Part shown: piece by piece, positions 22,136 to 31,189 of the stretch
How positions within the stretch are numbered: the first letter of the stretch is position 1
How the letters are laid out: each line of letters opens with the position of its first letter
NCBI GenBank assembly: GCA_964592815.1
Contig: CAZQGE010000011.1
Span: forward strand, 1 to 36,102
Reading direction: 5' to 3'
From: CAZQGE01 sp964592815
Lineage (GTDB): Bacteria > Bacillota > Clostridia > Christensenellales > CAG-917
Length of the DNA: 36,102 bases
Made by a program: the position numbers and the translations under genes
The notes under the pieces: model-generated
Seen by the model: the letters and a program-made list of their open reading frames with translations, nothing else
Told to the model about the DNA's origin: nothing
The model's database searches: none

Positions 22136-23840
22136 CAGTCAACCTATTATCCTCTCGCAACGCTTTTTTAAGATTTACAAGAGCTACTTTTGTTTCCGCT
22201 GTTGTTTCTCCCAACAACGACGCTATCTCTTGGGCAACTCTCATTTGCTTTTTGATAACTTCGTCAGCAATATTGATTGTATTTTGTCTGACATTTTCAA
22301 GTTTCTCTGCATAATTTACTTCTTCAGTTACGTCTTTAAGCAACGCAAAAATAATTTTATGCTCTTTAAGCGTTGTAATAGTAATATCAACGTACACTTT
22401 TTGTCTTTCAAGAAATACGCTACTTCGGCTAAGCGTTTTATTTTGTTCCATTGCCAAAATAAATTCAGCAGGGTTCAAATAATCAACCAAATCATCGCCG
22501 TGAGGGTCGCTGTCAACAATATTAAGCAACTTTTTAGCACTCTTACTTATTTCAATAATTTTCAAATCAAAATCTACAACTATAATTCCATTGGGACTGT
22601 TTTCTATAATCTCATTAGACATAGTTTCCGCCCTTTCTCGCATATACGGTACACACATTTCAACTTCGGCGTAACCGTTGGCAACCGCCCATGCCTTTTC
22701 TCGACAAGTAGAATATCCGCATGCACCACAGTTCAATTCATCTTCCTTTTTGAATTTTCCAGTTTTTGCAAGAATTTCTTTTATCTCTCTCTCGCTAACT
22801 TCTCTCGACGAGTCCTTAATTTGCGGATAGTCCGCAGAAATTTCAATATCTTTGCAAACCAATTTTTCTCCATTCCCATTTTTGAGGTCGGTGGTAACGT
22901 AATTACGAATTTTTGCATTTGCGACTATTGCGTCGTTAGGTTCAGATAAACTACAAGGTCCGTTTACACACGCATATTCACAAGCATTTAGTTCCAAGAA
23001 CATACCCGACAAATTCTCGATATTGTCTAGGACTTCCATACATTTTTTTACACCATCTATTGCTACATATTCATATTCTGACGGTTTTTCACCTTCAAAA
23101 GATTGAATTATTCCGCAACTGATTGGAAAATATTTAGCCTTGTTAACAACGGATTGGCTTCCGCTTTCACTTTTGATTGCTTTGCCAAATTCAATTTGTC
23201 TTGCTTCAAGCAAACGGTTCAAATCTTCAAACGTCAGAACTGCGTCAACCAACTGGCTTTCTTCGCCTTCTCTTTTTTTGGCAATGCAAGGTCCAATAAA
23301 CACAATTTTTGCGTCTGGATACTTTTCTCTAAGTTGCCTTGCGTGAACCAACATTGGAGTATCGACTTTTGCAAGATATTTAAGTGCTTTTGGATAATAT
23401 AACTGAATTAAACGATTGACTGCCGGACATGACGACGTAATAAAGTTTTCGTATTTACCCGTCAGCAACAGCTTTTCATATTCTTTTACAACCGCATTAG
23501 CTCCAACTGCCGTTTCTTCGGCATATATAAAGCCCAATTTTTTTAAGGCATCGGATAATATTTCAAAATTATCCAGCTTAAAACTGGAAATAAAAGACGG
23601 TGCAACACTAGCCACAACCTTGCAACCATTCTCTAAAAAACCTAAAACCTCATCGATTTCCGAGTGAACAATTTTGGCATTTTGCGGACATACATTTGTA
23701 CAAGTCCCACACAATATGCATCTGTTGTCAACAATTCTCGCTTGATGCGACCAAACGGAAATCGCTTTTACAGGGCATTCACGCAAACACTTGTAACAGT
23801 TTTTACATTTTGCAGGCTTAAAATCTAAATACGCAGTCAT
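22119..23840 (-). CDS. Sensory [FeFe]-hydrogenase-like protein with PAS domain (HydS type)
   Basis: This 573-residue soluble iron-sulfur protein is a predicted sensor of H2 or redox state. In order it has two ferredoxin clusters (Cys12/15/18/22 and Cys41/44/47/51), an H-cluster domain (about 70-320), a further CxxC...C 4Fe-4S motif (Cys371, 374, 379, 396) and a C-terminal PAS domain (about 408-520) with a coiled-coil tail. All four Cys that should hold the H-cluster cubane are present: Cys138 (TSSCP), Cys185 (GPCIAKK), Cys287 and Cys291 (NACEYAC). The proton-relay Cys of catalytic enzymes (first C of TSCCP) is Ser137. Its ATG follows AAAGGTG, 26 nt after aroQ, and its end overlaps the phosphatase gene. 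Confidence 0.85.
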   Translation of the reverse strand: MTAYLDFKPAKCKNCYKCLRECPVKAISVWSHQARIVDNRCILCGTCTNVCPQNAKIVHSEIDEVLGFLENGCKVVASVAPSFISSFKLDNFEILSDALKKLGFIYAEETAVGANAVVKEYEKLLLTGKYENFITSSCPAVNRLIQLYYPKALKYLAKVDTPMLVHARQLREKYPDAKIVFIGPCIAKKREGEESQLVDAVLTFEDLNRLLEARQIEFGKAIKSESGSQSVVNKAKYFPISCGIIQSFEGEKPSEYEYVAIDGVKKCMEVLDNIENLSGMFLELNACEYACVNGPCSLSEPNDAIVANAKIRNYVTTDLKNGNGEKLVCKDIEISADYPQIKDSSREVSEREIKEILAKTGKFKKEDELNCGACGYSTCREKAWAVANGYAEVEMCVPYMRERAETMSNEIIENSPNGIIVVDFDLKIIEISKSAKKLLNIVDSDPHGDDLVDYLNPAEFILAMEQNKTLSRSSVFLERQKVYVDITITTLKEHKIIFALLKDVTEEVNYAEKLENVRQNTINIADEVIKKQMRVAQEIASLLGETTAETKVALVNLKKALREDNRLTDDTKK

Positions 23841-23866
23841 TTTGCACCTTTTAATTTTTTGTAAAT

Positions 23867-24295
23867 TTATTTTTCTTTTAAGTATTCAAGAGCTTCACCA
23901 TATCCGTCAAACCCTTTCCCAATTATTGATTTTTCCGCGTAAAGCGAAACGTATGAAAATTGCCTAAAACTTTCACGTTTAGAAATATCCGTCAAATGCA
24001 CTTCAACTGTTGGCAATTCTGAGGCTTTAAGTGCGTCTAAAATTGCTATGCTCGTATGCGTATATGCGCCCGCATTGATAATTATCGCATCAAAATTTCC
24101 GCGCGCGGTCTGGATATAATCAACTATATCGCCCTCGTGATTTGATTGCAAAACTTGAACTCTCATATCTAATTCTTCGGCTTTACCTTCCAAATAATCT
24201 AGCAAATCAACGTAATTTCTGCTACCGTAAATTTCCTTTTCACGCAAACCTAGCATATTTAAGTTGACGCCGTTAATGATCAAAATGTTTTTCAT
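23867..24295 (-). CDS. aroQ: Type II 3-dehydroquinate dehydratase
   Basis: It removes water from 3-dehydroquinate to give 3-dehydroshikimate (third shikimate step). The 142-residue length and motifs are typical of the small dodecameric type II enzyme: NGVNLNMLGLRE at 8-19, the catalytic Tyr23 in the IYG loop, QSNHEGDIVDYI with the catalytic-site Asn and Glu, NAGAYTHTSIA with His at the substrate site, and VEVHLTDISKRE. Its ATG lies inside the end of the aroE/aroK fusion (23-bp overlap), the last aromatic gene of the operon. Confidence 0.97.
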   Translation of the reverse strand: MKNILIINGVNLNMLGLREKEIYGSRNYVDLLDYLEGKAEELDMRVQVLQSNHEGDIVDYIQTARGNFDAIIINAGAYTHTSIAILDALKASELPTVEVHLTDISKRESFRQFSYVSLYAEKSIIGKGFDGYGEALEYLKEK

Positions 24296-25520
24296 ATAAA
24301 CAAGCTATCTCCTTTGCAACTTTTGTAAGTTCATTGTCATTATAAACCTCATAATCTGCGACTTCAATATAAAATTTTTTCCGTTGCTCATATAAAGTCT
24401 TTACATTCTCTTTACTTTTTGACAACGGTCTGCCACTTAAATCAAGGTTTTCAACGTCACGAATGACGTTGCACACGAAACTGTTAGCCTTGATAAAAAA
24501 TCTGTTTTTCTCTGACAGAACTGCTCCGCCGCCTAAGGCTATGATTTGTCCTTTTTCTTTAAGAAATTTTTCCAAAACAATACTTTCAATACGTCTGAAA
24601 TATTTCTCTCCTTTTGAAGAAAAAATATTTTCAACACTCATATTTTCAATCTTTTCAATTTCTTTGTCTATGTCAACAAACGGACGGTCGAGCAATTTTG
24701 CAATTTCTCTGCCTAATGCGCTTTTGCCTGCTCCCGCCATTCCTGTTAAAGTCAAATTTAGATTTTGTTTCATCAACCAAGAAAAAACTTCCTTCGATTT
24801 TTCAGCTTCAATCAACGGACTTCCATCAACTTGACCAAAATAATTTTCTGCAATTCTCGCTTGCTCAACAAGCATAAAAAAACCATTTGCCGCATTAAGC
24901 CCCAAAGATTTTGCCTTTAAGACTGACAGCGTGTTAAACGGATTGTATATAACGTCAAAATAACTTTCAAGTTTTTCAAATTTTTCTATATTGATTAAAC
25001 TTTTATAACAATCAGGATACATACCCACAGGCGTAGTGTTGACAATAACCTCAGTTTCACAAAAATCGTATGCGTTTTTATAGTTGATTGCCCCGTTACG
25101 AGATACAATGTTTATGTTTTTTGCGCCACGTATTTTTGCAAGATAACTTGCCGTTTTTGACGTTCCGCCACTTCCCAAGATTAAGACGTTTTTGCCATAC
25201 AAATCGATATGTGCATATTTAAGATTTCCACTTAGTCCTAAAACGTCTGAATTGTAACCAAAAAGTTTACCGTTTTTGTTGATAACTGTGTTTACTGCCC
25301 CAATGTTTTTTGCTGTTTCATCAATTTCATCAAGATATTTTATTATCGCAGATTTATATGGTATTGTAACGTTTATTCCCTTAAAATTTCTTTGGGCAAA
25401 AAAAGCGCTAAGTTCATTTTCATCGGCAATTTCTTTCACGCCATAATCGCGCCCAAACAATTTGTGTATTTGTGGCGACAAGGTGTGGCTTAAAGTTTTT
25501 CCAATTAAAAAATATTCCAT
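24273..25520 (-). CDS. aroEK: Shikimate dehydrogenase-shikimate kinase fusion
   Basis: This single 415-residue chain carries two shikimate-pathway enzymes. Residues 1-250 are AroE: SHTLSPQIH at 11-19 for shikimate binding, catalytic Lys56 in NVTIPYK, Asp92 in GYNSD, and the NADP loop GSGGTSKT at 116-123. Residues 255-415 are AroK: P-loop GMAGAGKS at 260-267, D-I-D at 283-285, the ALGGGAV shikimate loop at 328-334, and a lid with GRPL. The two halves are joined by a short linker (about 240-256). The order E then K places consecutive steps in one protein. It is tightly packed in the operon, directly after the chorismate mutase gene. Confidence 0.95.
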   Translation of the reverse strand: MEYFLIGKTLSHTLSPQIHKLFGRDYGVKEIADENELSAFFAQRNFKGINVTIPYKSAIIKYLDEIDETAKNIGAVNTVINKNGKLFGYNSDVLGLSGNLKYAHIDLYGKNVLILGSGGTSKTASYLAKIRGAKNINIVSRNGAINYKNAYDFCETEVIVNTTPVGMYPDCYKSLINIEKFEKLESYFDVIYNPFNTLSVLKAKSLGLNAANGFFMLVEQARIAENYFGQVDGSPLIEAEKSKEVFSWLMKQNLNLTLTGMAGAGKSALGREIAKLLDRPFVDIDKEIEKIENMSVENIFSSKGEKYFRRIESIVLEKFLKEKGQIIALGGGAVLSEKNRFFIKANSFVCNVIRDVENLDLSGRPLSKSKENVKTLYEQRKKFYIEVADYEVYNDNELTKVAKEIACLYEKHFDH

Positions 25521-25522
25521 AG

Positions 25523-25786
25523 CTACTCTTTTACTTCTTTTTCAACCGCTTTACATTGCTCCATAACTTCAACGTAAATTTTTTCACAATATGGATAAAA
25601 CTTGCTGTCAACAGAGTTTTCCAAATTTTTTAGCACTTGCCTTTCACGCGCATCATTCAATATCGGCAAACCTAATTTTGCCTTTTCTTGTGCAATATCG
25701 CAAACCGTTTCCATTCTTAACTGCAACAACTGCCAAATATGCTCGTCAACTACATCAATCTTTTGTCTTAATTCATCAATCAACAT
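25523..25786 (-). CDS. Chorismate mutase, AroQ-fold monofunctional
   Basis: It rearranges chorismate to prephenate, the first committed step to Tyr and Phe. The 87-residue all-helical AroQ-type domain has the usual active-site pattern: R-Q-K-I-D at the start (Arg7), Arg24 in LQLRM, a Lys-containing K-A-K-L-G turn near 35-38, and D-A-R-E-R-Q-V-L near 45-52. It is not fused to a prephenate enzyme; tyrA is separate in the same operon, and no prephenate dehydratase is present in this window. GGGAG at the end of aroC provides the ribosome binding site. Confidence 0.93.
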   Translation of the reverse strand: MLIDELRQKIDVVDEHIWQLLQLRMETVCDIAQEKAKLGLPILNDARERQVLKNLENSVDSKFYPYCEKIYVEVMEQCKAVEKEVKE

Positions 25787-25787
25787 T

Positions 25788-26873
25788 TTAGTTCTCCCTC
25801 ACCATAAGTTCATCTAAAACAGCAAGTGCAACCACCGCTTCAATACAAGGCACTGCCCTAGGTACTATGCAAGCGTCGTGCCTACCTCTAATTTCAAGAA
25901 TAACATTTTCCGCATTTTTCAAGTTTACCGTATCTTGTGGCTTTGAAATTGACGGAGTAGGTCTTATCGCTACCCTAAATTGAATAGGCATTCCGTTTGA
26001 AATTCCGCCATTGATACCACCGCTGTTGTTTGTCTTTGTAACCACTTTGTCATCGTCATAAACAAAGCTATCGTTTGCCTGACTTCCTTGCATCTTTGCC
26101 AAGTCAAACCCAGCCCCGAATTCTATGGCTTTTACAGCAGGCACTCCAAAAACAGCATACGAAATTTTACCTTCCAACCCCTCAAATAAGTTGTCGCCCA
26201 ACTCTCCCGCTTTTACGCCAGAAATTTGACATTCTATAATTCCACCTAAGCTATCGCCCTGTTTTTGAGCTTGCAAAATTTCATCAGTAACTTTTTGAGC
26301 TAAATCAGATTTAATAAGTGGTAATTGACAATTATTTAGCGCAGACATTTCAATTTTGTCGCCATTTTTATAGCTTCCAACAAAAACTTCACCTATTTGA
26401 GAAATACAACAAGCAATATTTATCCCTCTTTTGTTCAAAATTTGAAGGGCAATTCCACCTGCAACGCAAATTGGAGCAGTCATTCTTCCTGAGAATCTGC
26501 CACCGCCACTTTTAATTTCACCATCTCGCATATATGCTACAAAATCTGCGTGAGATGGACGAGGACAATAAAAAAGATTGTAATAATCTTGATTTATGAC
26601 GTTGTTGTTTTCAATTTGCGCCTCTAAAACATCGCCAGTCAGCGTAAACTTATTTTTATCGTCTTTTATACCGCTCAAAAAATTTATTTCATCATTTTCA
26701 AATCTTTTTGTTGACCAAGCGGAGTTTGAACTCTTTCGTCTTTCCATAAATTTGTTTAAGAGGTTTGCGTCAATTTCTTCTCCACTTGGAAAACCTTGCA
26801 CAATAACTCCAATATTATCGGAATGTGACTCGCCATAAACGTCAATTTTCAATTTTTCAAAAACATTTTTCAT
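25788..26873 (-). CDS. aroC: Chorismate synthase
   Basis: It converts EPSP to chorismate with reduced FMN. The signatures are GESHSDNIGVIVQGFP near 14-29, CPRPSHADF near 98-106, and SGGGRFSGRMTAP with the catalytic arginines near 117-129. The C-terminal RHDACIVPRAVPC motif is present. With the ATG at 26873 (GAGAGGGG 7 nt upstream) it is 361 residues, the normal length. A longer frame starting 8 codons earlier is rejected because it would sit inside the end of aroA without a ribosome binding site. The need for FMN ties it loosely to the riboflavin uptake gene nearby. Confidence 0.97.
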   Translation of the reverse strand: MKNVFEKLKIDVYGESHSDNIGVIVQGFPSGEEIDANLLNKFMERRKSSNSAWSTKRFENDEINFLSGIKDDKNKFTLTGDVLEAQIENNNVINQDYYNLFYCPRPSHADFVAYMRDGEIKSGGGRFSGRMTAPICVAGGIALQILNKRGINIACCISQIGEVFVGSYKNGDKIEMSALNNCQLPLIKSDLAQKVTDEILQAQKQGDSLGGIIECQISGVKAGELGDNLFEGLEGKISYAVFGVPAVKAIEFGAGFDLAKMQGSQANDSFVYDDDKVVTKTNNSGGINGGISNGMPIQFRVAIRPTPSISKPQDTVNLKNAENVILEIRGRHDACIVPRAVPCIEAVVALAVLDELMVREN

Positions 26874-26874
26874 T

Positions 26875-28194
26875 TTAACCCCTCTCAACTTTAACACCTA
26901 ATTTTTCTAAAAACTTAAAAAAATCAGGAAAAGATTTGTTTACGCATTCAGCGTCAGAAATTTCAGCCGTTGCGCCACAAGCCAATGTCAAAACGGCTTG
27001 ACTCATTGCAATTCTGTGGTCTTTGAAACTGTCAAAAACAAATTGTTTGCCTTGATTGACGTTTGCAAGTCCACCGTTTCCATATATTTTAAGAGTGCCA
27101 CCATTGCTATCGCAATAATTGATTTTCACATTTGCTACTTTAAGCGTATCTATTATTGCTTTTAGCCTGTCACTTTCCTTAATTTTCAATCTATCAACGT
27201 CGGTTATTTCTGAAACGCCGTCAAAAAATGCGCAAGCAACTGCCATAATAGGTGTAAGGTCAGGGCAATTTTTTCCGCTAAACTTTATCGCACATAATTT
27301 ACTTTTTTCAAAACATACATTTTCGCCTTCGGCTTTGATTATTGCTCCCGCATCCTTCAACAAACTGCAAACCGCCATATCACTCTGCTTTGACTGCATT
27401 TTTACGCCCTTGATTTTTACACCGCCACATAACGCTCCAAGCACAGCAAAAAATGATGCGGAAGACCAATCTCCCTCCAAAACGTAATGGTCTTTTGCAA
27501 CATATTTTTGACTGCCCGAAATTTTGTAACCGCAATCTGCTTTTGAAATTTTAATGCCAAAATCTTTTAGTGTATCAAGTGTCATATCGATGTAATTTTG
27601 CGACACACTTTCACCCAAAATTCTCAATTCGCTGTCCCCGTTCAAAATAGGCAAAGCGAACAAAAGACCTGAAATATATTGTGAACTTACGCCGCCACAT
27701 ATTTCAAACCGACCACTTTTCAGATGTCCGCTTATTTCAAGCGGTAAACATTGTGACGAAACATTTGTGCCGTGAACAGTCAAAAGATTTGCAAGTTCTT
27801 TTATAGGACGTTGTCCAAGTCTGCCTTCACCAACAAAATTTACACTCCTTCCAAGCGCGGCACAAATTGGCAACATAAATCTAAGTGTTGAACCGCTTTC
27901 GTTCATATTAAGCGTTAAAGTATCATTTATGTCACAATAAAGTCCGTTTTCTGCGTTATTCGTAATTTTTATGCCTATCAATTTATTGTCGAAATTATAT
28001 TTTTTTTCGACCTCTGCGCCCAGAGCTTCTACTGCGTCAAGAGTAGCTGAAATATCTTCACCCTGAAAATCTCCTTCAAGATATGAGCCGTTACGAGATA
28101 AAAATGTAGCCAAAATATACCTATGCGTTTGAGCCTTTGCAGTAGGTATTTCTAAAACTCCGTTTATGTTTGACGGCAAAATTTTAATTCTCAT
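26875..28194 (-). CDS. aroA: 3-phosphoshikimate 1-carboxyvinyltransferase (EPSP synthase)
   Basis: It transfers enolpyruvate from PEP to shikimate-3-phosphate. The 439-residue two-domain inside-out barrel has its motifs in order: NESGSTLRFMLPI near 93-105, LGQRPIKEL near 124-132, SSQYISGLLFALP near 169-181, the C-terminal KESDRLKAI near 345-353, and DHRIAMS near 394-400. The K-A-Q-T-H-R start corresponds to the PEP/S3P-binding Lys region. Its ATG overlaps the aroB stop by 4 nt. Confidence 0.97.
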   Translation of the reverse strand: MRIKILPSNINGVLEIPTAKAQTHRYILATFLSRNGSYLEGDFQGEDISATLDAVEALGAEVEKKYNFDNKLIGIKITNNAENGLYCDINDTLTLNMNESGSTLRFMLPICAALGRSVNFVGEGRLGQRPIKELANLLTVHGTNVSSQCLPLEISGHLKSGRFEICGGVSSQYISGLLFALPILNGDSELRILGESVSQNYIDMTLDTLKDFGIKISKADCGYKISGSQKYVAKDHYVLEGDWSSASFFAVLGALCGGVKIKGVKMQSKQSDMAVCSLLKDAGAIIKAEGENVCFEKSKLCAIKFSGKNCPDLTPIMAVACAFFDGVSEITDVDRLKIKESDRLKAIIDTLKVANVKINYCDSNGGTLKIYGNGGLANVNQGKQFVFDSFKDHRIAMSQAVLTLACGATAEISDAECVNKSFPDFFKFLEKLGVKVERG

Positions 28195-29252
28195 ATTTCA
28201 AAGCCTTTTTTCATATATTCGTAAAACTCATCAAATAACATTTTTTCAGCTTTACAAACACCAATATTGTAAATTTTTACAGCATATATACTGTCGTCTG
28301 AATTAGCTTTTTTGTCATATTTCAAACATTTGAATATATCATCAAATGCGCATACGTAATTTTGACGCAAATCGTATTTTGCAAGCAGTTTCAAAATTCT
28401 GTCGTATGCATCAAGTTCTAAATCTCCATTTAGAAAACAAGCTCTTGCAATAATCTCAATACCGTTTGCAACAGCGACACCGTGTGAGATTTTGTAATCA
28501 GAAAGTTTTTCTATTGCGTGAGCAAAGGTGTGCCCTAAATTAAGCAATCGCCTTTCTCCATTTTCTTTTTCGTCAACGGCAACAATATCCGCCTTTGCCA
28601 TTTGACAAAGTGCAACAAAGTCCAATACGTTATCTTTGTTCAATTCACTTTCTAAGATTTCTAGAATTTCACCACCATTCAAAATTGCATATTTTACTGC
28701 CTCTCCAAGCCCGTTTTTAAGTTCGTCTTTTGGTAGCGTGTCAAAATTAAAGCAATCACAAAATACTAATTGAGGTTGATAAAATGCACCCAGCAAGTTT
28801 TTTCCTTGCTTCAAATTAACACCAGTTTTTCCACCTATTGAAGCGTCAATAGCAGAAAGTAGCGTTGTTGGAACTTGCACAAAGCCAATTCCACGCATAT
28901 AAGTTGCGGCGGCAAATCCCGCCAAATCTCCAACCACTCCACCGCCCAAAGCCAAAACTGCGTCTTGCCTTGTAAATGAATTTTCAGTCAAGCATTCGAC
29001 TACAGACAAATATGTATCTGTATTTTTTGATTTTTCACCAGCAGAAAACACAAACTTAAAAGTCGTAAATCCTGAGGATTGAAGCGACCTGTTAACCTTA
29101 TCCAAATATAATTTTTGCACGTTTGAGTCGGTTACAATCAAAATTTTTGAAACACCCCTTTCCCACCGTACAATTTCTCCAACTCTTTCCACCTCATCAA
29201 AGCAAGTGTAAATTGGATATGGCTTTTCTACGTTTACGTTTAATTTTATCAT
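28191..29252 (-). CDS. aroB: 3-dehydroquinate synthase
   Basis: This NAD-dependent enzyme cyclises DAHP to 3-dehydroquinate (second shikimate step). At 353 residues it has the expected motifs: ALGGGVVGDLAGFAAATYMRG near 98-118, QVPTTLLSAIDASIGGKTGVN near 126-146, the metal-ligand Glu in NGLGEAVKYA, and the HTFAHAIE and SHGVAVANG histidine motifs. It overlaps both neighbours by 4 nt (ATGA type), so translation is coupled from tyrA through aroA. Confidence 0.97.
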   Translation of the reverse strand: MIKLNVNVEKPYPIYTCFDEVERVGEIVRWERGVSKILIVTDSNVQKLYLDKVNRSLQSSGFTTFKFVFSAGEKSKNTDTYLSVVECLTENSFTRQDAVLALGGGVVGDLAGFAAATYMRGIGFVQVPTTLLSAIDASIGGKTGVNLKQGKNLLGAFYQPQLVFCDCFNFDTLPKDELKNGLGEAVKYAILNGGEILEILESELNKDNVLDFVALCQMAKADIVAVDEKENGERRLLNLGHTFAHAIEKLSDYKISHGVAVANGIEIIARACFLNGDLELDAYDRILKLLAKYDLRQNYVCAFDDIFKCLKYDKKANSDDSIYAVKIYNIGVCKAEKMLFDEFYEYMKKGFEI

Positions 29253-30103
29253 TTCAAACGCTCCTTTCTTGCTTCTTCCGCTTGTTCTTTCATCTGTACG
29301 CCGTCGTCAAGCAGCTTTTTTAGTTGTGCTTGGTCACAACAATTTATTGCTTCTCTATATTTATTTAAGTTGTCTATAAAGATATCCAAATCAACAATCA
29401 AATTATCCCTGTTTTGCATAAATAACTCTGTCCACATCTCGGGGTTTAACTTTGCAACACGTGTCATATCTCTGAAGCTACCTGCCGAAAAACCTGCGTG
29501 GTCTTTTGAAAGTGGGTTTTTTATATAACTACTTGACACAATATGTGCAAGTTGCGAGGTGTAAGCTATAATTCGGTCGTGTCTTACCGCAGAGCAAATT
29601 TCGGCGTCTTGTGCGCCCAAAGATTTGTAAAATGCTTTGACGGTTGCAACGGTTTGAATGTCAAAGTTTACGGGTGTAAGTATAACGTATGCCTTATCAA
29701 ACAGCGTTGCCGACGAGTGGGAAATTCCACTAAATTCTCTCCCGGCCATAGGGTGAACACCGCAAAAATTTAGGTTCGGATATAGTTCGTTTAGCGTCTT
29801 CATCTCGCTGACAACTTCCCTTTTGTTGCCGCAAGTGTCCGTAACTATTGCCCCTTCTTTAAGCATCGGACAAATTTCCCTCATTTTTTCAACTGTGGCA
29901 AGTGGAGAAAGCGCAATGATAATCATATCAGCTTGCTTTAAGTCTTCAACTTCCAAACGTTTGGAAATTGCGTTCAAAAGTTCCGCTTTAAGCATAACAC
30001 TCTCGTCAATATCATACCCAAAAACATTATGTTCTGTATTTTTTAAGGTGGCTCTACCTATTGAACCTCCAATAAGCCCTAGCCCTATCAATGCAATATT
30101 CAT
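29249..30103 (-). CDS. tyrA: Prephenate dehydrogenase
   Basis: It oxidises prephenate to 4-hydroxyphenylpyruvate, the tyrosine-specific step. The NAD fold opens with GLGLIGGS near 6-13. FCGVHPMAGRE contains the conserved active-site His, and a helical C-terminal domain follows. There is no ACT domain, so tyrosine control must come from elsewhere. The ATG at 30103 is chosen because TAGGTG lies 5 nt upstream; a GTG two codons earlier is part of that site. The length is 284 residues. It is second in the operon, directly after aroF. Its presence without a Phe-specific gene matches the tyrosine-only leader. Confidence 0.95.
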   Translation of the reverse strand: MNIALIGLGLIGGSIGRATLKNTEHNVFGYDIDESVMLKAELLNAISKRLEVEDLKQADMIIIALSPLATVEKMREICPMLKEGAIVTDTCGNKREVVSEMKTLNELYPNLNFCGVHPMAGREFSGISHSSATLFDKAYVILTPVNFDIQTVATVKAFYKSLGAQDAEICSAVRHDRIIAYTSQLAHIVSSSYIKNPLSKDHAGFSAGSFRDMTRVAKLNPEMWTELFMQNRDNLIVDLDIFIDNLNKYREAINCCDQAQLKKLLDDGVQMKEQAEEARKERLK

Positions 30104-30116
30104 AATCACCTAGTGT

Positions 30117-31130
30117 TTAATCAATATTTTTTCCAAATATTGGCAACAAATTGCCAACTGATTGCATAGTTTGTTCAAACTGTTCTGGTCGCAATGACTG
30201 CGCTCCGTCACATAGTGCACAAGACGGGTCGTTGTGAACTTCAATCATAAGTCCGTCCGCTCCTGCCGCCACAGATGCAGAAGCCAAAGGCGACACAATT
30301 CTTGAAATTCCCGAGGCGTGTGACGGATCAACGATTATCGGCAAGTGCGTCTTTTCTTTTAGAATTGGAATTGCCGATATATCCAGAGTATTTCTTGTGT
30401 ATGTTTCATAAGTTCTTATGCCCCTTTCGCAAAGAATAATGTTGGGATTGCCCTCAGACATAATATATTCCGCACTCATAAGCCATTCTTCTAACGTTGC
30501 CGCAATTCCTCTTTTCAAAAGGATAGGCTTGCTTATTCTGCCCAACCTTTTAAGCAAATCAAAGTTTTGCATATTCCTTGCCCCAACCTGAATTATGTCA
30601 ACATCACCATATTCGTCTAGATATTCCATATTCATAATTTCAGTTACAATAGGCATACCCGTTTCTTGTTTAGCCTTATACAAAAGTTTTAGCCCTTCAA
30701 CGCCTAAACCTTGAAATGCGTATGGTGAAGTGCGAGGTTTGAACGCTCCACCACGCAAGAAGTTTGCTCCACTTGCTTTTACAGATTGTGCTATACTTAT
30801 CAACTGCTTTTCGCTTTCAACAGAACAAGGTCCAGCAATAACTTGAAAATGCCCACCGCCAAATTTGTGACCGCCAACTTCAACAATGGTGTCTGCGGGG
30901 TGAAATTTTCTGTTTGCGTTTTTATAAGGTTCTTGAACTCGGGTTACGCTCTCAACAATATCAAGCGAACGAACAAGGTCGATATCGACCTTAGACGTAT
31001 CGCCAATAAGACCAATAACCGTGCTGTTTTCGCCCTCGCTGATATGAATGCCAAGCCCTAAACTCTTTATCCAATTTGTAAGATTTTGAACCTGCTTTTT
31101 TTCTTGATTTTTTTTGATTACAACAATCAT
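30117..31130 (-). CDS. aroF: 3-deoxy-7-phosphoheptulonate (DAHP) synthase with N-terminal regulatory domain
   Basis: It condenses PEP and erythrose-4-phosphate, the entry step of the shikimate pathway. Residues 1-70 form a ferredoxin-like (ACT-like) domain, as in type I-beta enzymes of the Thermotoga kind, where it mediates Tyr/Phe feedback. The catalytic barrel follows, with AGPCSVES at 99-106 (metal-binding Cys102), RGGAFKPRTSPYAFQG near 131-146, and DPSHASG near the end. At 337 residues it is a normal length. AGAGG lies 7 nt before the ATG. It is the first enzyme gene after the tyrosine leader and terminator, so flux may be controlled both by attenuation and allosterically. Confidence 0.97.
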   Translation of the reverse strand: MIVVIKKNQEKKQVQNLTNWIKSLGLGIHISEGENSTVIGLIGDTSKVDIDLVRSLDIVESVTRVQEPYKNANRKFHPADTIVEVGGHKFGGGHFQVIAGPCSVESEKQLISIAQSVKASGANFLRGGAFKPRTSPYAFQGLGVEGLKLLYKAKQETGMPIVTEIMNMEYLDEYGDVDIIQVGARNMQNFDLLKRLGRISKPILLKRGIAATLEEWLMSAEYIMSEGNPNIILCERGIRTYETYTRNTLDISAIPILKEKTHLPIIVDPSHASGISRIVSPLASASVAAGADGLMIEVHNDPSCALCDGAQSLRPEQFEQTMQSVGNLLPIFGKNID

Positions 31131-31156
31131 AGTTTGCCTCTGCCTTTTAATTCGTT

Positions 31157-31189
31157 AAAAAATAAAAACCGCCATACACGGTATGACGG
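31157..31189 (-). terminator. Attenuator terminator of the aro operon
   Basis: On the minus strand a 9-bp stem (CCGTCATAC with GTATGGCGG, one G-U pair, loop of 3 nt; 31181-31189 with 31169-31177) is followed by TTTTTATTTTTT. It lies between the leader peptide and aroF. Its 5' arm and loop (CATACCG, 31179-31185) also pair with CGGTATG (31213-31219), so an upstream antiterminator would destroy it. Confidence 0.9.
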
